From the NCBI RefSeq assembly GCF_037975245.1, contig NC_092575.1, positions 28,793,341 through 28,857,340 of the forward strand: 64,000 nt of DNA. Reading direction: 5' to 3'. Positions 61,301 through 64,000 of the stretch are shown here, one piece after another (position 1 is the stretch's first letter; the number at the start of each line of letters is the position of its first letter). This DNA comes from Apostichopus japonicus (lineage: Eukaryota > Echinodermata > Holothuroidea > Aspidochirotida > Stichopodidae). The notes below the pieces were generated by a model that was given only the letters and a program-made list of their open reading frames with translations, did not search any database and was not told the DNA's origin. The position numbers and the translations under genes are program-made.

Positions 61301-64000
61301 TTATGTATATTGTTTTATCTGGATTGGTTGGTTGGTTCTACTCACCTGTACATTGTTATGTCTTGTCCAGCCTTACATTGTTTGTGTTACTATTATGTAT
61401 ATTGTTTTATCTGGATTGGTTGGTTGGTTCTACTCACCTGTACATTGCTATGTCTTGTCCAGCCTTACATTGTTTGTGTTACTATTATGTATATTGTTTT
61501 ATCTGGATTGGTTGGTTGGTTCTACTCACCTGTACATTGCTATGTCTTGTCCAGCCTTACATTGTTTGTCTTCCTATTATGTATATTGTTTTATCTGGAT
61601 TGGTTGGTTGGTTCTACTCACCTGTACATTGTTATGTCTTGTCCAGCCTTACATTGTTTGTGTTACTATTATGTATATTGTTTTACCTGGATTGGTTGGT
61701 TGGTTCTACTCACCTGTACATTGCTTTGTCTTGTCCAGCCTTACATTGTTTGTCTTACTATTATGTATATTGTTTTATCTGGATTGGTTGGTTGGTTCTA
61801 CTCACCTGTACATTGCTATGTCTTGTCCAGCCTTACATTGTTTGTGTTACTATGATGTATATTGTTTTATCTGGATTGGTTGGTTGGTTCTACTCACCTG
61901 TACATTGCTATGTCTTGTCCAGCCTAACATTGTTTGTGTTACTATTATGTATATTGTTTTATCTGGATTGGTTGGTTGGTTCTACTCACCTGTACATTGT
62001 TATGTCTTGTCCAGCAGTACATTGTTTGTGTTACTATTATGTATATTGTTTTATCTGGATTGGTTGGTTGGTTCTACTCACCTGTACATTGTTATGTCTT
62101 GTCCAGCAGTACATTGTTTGTGTTACTATTATGTATATTGTTTTATCTGGATTGGTTGGTTGGTTCTACTCACCTGTACATTGTTATGTCTTGTCCAGCC
62201 TTACATTGTTTGTGTTACTATTATGTATATTGTTTTATCTGGATTGGTTGGTTGGTTCTACTCACCTGTACATTGTTATGTCTTGTCCAGCCTTACATTG
62301 TTTGTGTTACTATTATGTATATGTTTTATCTGGATTGGTTGGTTGGTTCTACTCACCTGTACATTGCTATGTCTTGTCCAGCCTTACATTGTTTGTGTTA
62401 CTATTATGTATATTGTTTTATCTGGATTGGTTGGTTGGTTCTACTCACCTGTACATTGCTATGTCTTGTCCAGCAGTACATTGTTTGTGTTACTATTATG
62501 TATATTGTTTTATCTGGATTGGTTGGTTGGTTCTACTCACCTGTACATTGCTATGTCTTGTCCAGCAGTACATTGTTTGTGTTACTGTTATGTATATTGT
62601 TTTATCTGGATTGGTTGGTTGGTTCTACTCACCTGTACATTGTTATGTCTTGTCCAGCCTTACATTGTTTGTGTTACTGTTATGTATATTGTTTTATCTG
62701 GATTGGTTGGTTGGTTCTACTCACCTGTACATTGCTATGTCTTGTCCAGCCTTACATTGTTTGTGTTACTATTATGTATATTGTTTTATCTGGATTGGTT
62801 GGTTGGTTCTACTCACCTGTACATTGTTATGTCTTGTCCAGCCTGACATTGTTTGCCTTCCTATTATGTATATTGTTTTATCTGGATTGGTTGGTTGGTT
62901 CTACTCACCTGTACATTGCTATGTCTTGTCCAGCCTTACATTGTTTGTCTTCCTATTATGTATATTGTTTTATCTGGATTGGTTGGTTGGTTCTACTCAC
63001 CTGTACATTGCTATGTCTTGTCCAGCCTTACATTGTTTGTCTTACTATTATGTATATTGTTTTATCTGGATTGGTTGGTTGGTTCGACTCACCTGTACAT
63101 TGTTATGTCTTGTCCAGCCTTACATTGTTTGTCTTACTATTATGTATATTGTTTTATCTGGATTGGTTGGTTGGTTCGACTCACCTGTACATTGCTATGT
63201 CTTGTCCAGCCTTACATTGTTTGTCTTACTATTATGTATATTGTTTTATCTGGATTGGTTGGTTGGTTCGACTCACCTGTACATTGTTATGTCTTGTCCA
63301 GCCTTACATTGTTTGTCTTACTATTATGTATATTGTTTTATCTGGATTGGTTGGTTGGTTCGACTCACCTGTACATTGTTATGTCTTGTCCAGCCTTACA
63401 TTGTTTGTCTTACTATTATGTATATTGTTTTATCTGGATTGGTTGGTTGGTTCGACTCACCTGTACATTGTTATGTCTTGTCCAGCCTTACATTGCTTGT
63501 CTTACTATTATGTATATTGTTTTATCTGGATTGGTTGGTTGGTTCTACTCACCTGTACATTGTTATGTCTTGTCCAGCCTTACATTGCTTGTCTTACTAT
63601 TATGTATATTGTTTTATCTGGATTGGTTGGTTGGTTCGACTCACCTGTACATTGTTATGTCTTGTCCAGCCTTACATTGTTTGTGTTACTATTATGTATA
63701 TTGTTTTATCTGGATTGGTTGGTTGGTTCGACTCACCTGTACATTGCTATGTCTTGTCCAGCCTTACATTGTTTGTGTTACTATTATGTATATTGTTTTA
63801 TCTGGATTGGTTGGTTGGTTCGACTCACCTGTACATTGCTATGTCTTGTCCAGCCTTACATTGTTTGTGTTACTATTATGTATATTGTTTTATCTGGATT
63901 GGTTGGTTGGTTCGACTCACCTGTACATTGCTATGTCTTGTCCAGCCTTACATTGATTGTCTTACTATTATGTATATTGTTTTATCTGGATTGGTTGGTT
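55386..64000 (-). repeat. 92-bp satellite, ~94 copies, carrying DPH1 donor sites
   Basis: The plus-strand unit is TATTGTTTTATCTGGATTGG then TTGGTTGGTTCTACTCACCT then GTACATTGCTATGTCTTGTC then CAGCCTTACATTGTTTGTGT then TACTATTATGTA. On the DPH1 strand it reads GGACAAGACATAGCAATGTA then CAG/GTGAGTAG, a consensus 5' splice site. Phase 2 after Tyr-(Arg) fits the following exon (54889-55045). The plus strand has no stop in any frame, so giant open frames arise; they are not genes. The array continues past the window. Confidence 0.97.

Noticed and set aside
55386-63956. Giant plus-strand open frames (up to 1562 codons) rich in Leu/Cys/Trp/Tyr with apparent membrane segments
   Set aside because: They exist only because the 92-bp unit lacks stops on that strand. 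All three frames are equally open, there is no non-repetitive domain, and the region is a DPH1 intron on the other strand.

Overview
This window is animal genomic DNA, most likely from a marine invertebrate and plausibly an echinoderm. The evidence is small coding exons with GT-AG introns, protein sequences close to vertebrate orthologues, non-autonomous hAT and mariner-like elements, tRNA-derived SINEs, LINE and Penelope-like relics, and no bacterial features. The species assignment is inference. Two real genes are present, facing each other tail to tail.

Gene 1, plus strand: TANGO2, an NRDE-family cytosolic/mitochondrial protein linked to haem and lipid handling. All seven coding exons are here (16194-16332, 20620-20742, 27997-28111, 30851-30918, 33653-33800, 40920-41036, 43116-43263). 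They join in frame to 858 nt, a 285-residue protein. A 5' untranslated exon probably lies upstream, because a good splice acceptor ends at 16152, but I could not locate it. Gene 2, minus strand: the last four coding exons of DPH1, the radical-SAM-type subunit for the first step of diphthamide synthesis on elongation factor 2 (55045-54889, 52181-52081, 51431-51353, 48156-47866). They encode about 208 residues, including the third iron-sulfur cluster cysteine. The N-terminal exons must lie beyond base 64000.

Layout: 1-11785 holds a mixture of transposon relics, with little or nothing that codes. 11786-16050 is a 4.2 kb minisatellite upstream of TANGO2 coding exon 1. 16194-43263 is TANGO2, whose introns are filled by minisatellites with units of 26 to 81 bp. 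43264-46374 is the intergenic space, with a duplicated TANGO2 3' end. 46375-55045 is DPH1 with its own arrays. 55386-64000 is a 92-bp satellite running off the end of the window. Tandem arrays make up roughly half of the sequence. Long open frames inside them (up to about 1560 codons) come from stop-free repeat units and are not genes.

The most unusual observation is that several arrays were built from exon ends. The 56-bp array after TANGO2 exon 6 repeats the last 48 nt of the exon plus its splice donor about 24 times. The 51-bp array after DPH1 repeats its last ten codons and stop about 30 times. The 92-bp array carries, on the DPH1 strand, a consensus splice donor in exactly the phase needed to join the next DPH1 exon, with coding ending in Tyr-Arg just before Tyr-Asp-Pro-Tyr. 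A fourth, 60-bp array resembles the 3' end of the neighbouring DPH1 exon. Two other arrays repeat branch-point plus acceptor-like motifs. Other points of interest are a candidate hammerhead ribozyme just downstream of a tRNA-like promoter in a SINE (5053-5164, minus strand), a long foldback hairpin in TANGO2 intron 6, and several hAT insertions with clean 8-bp target duplications.
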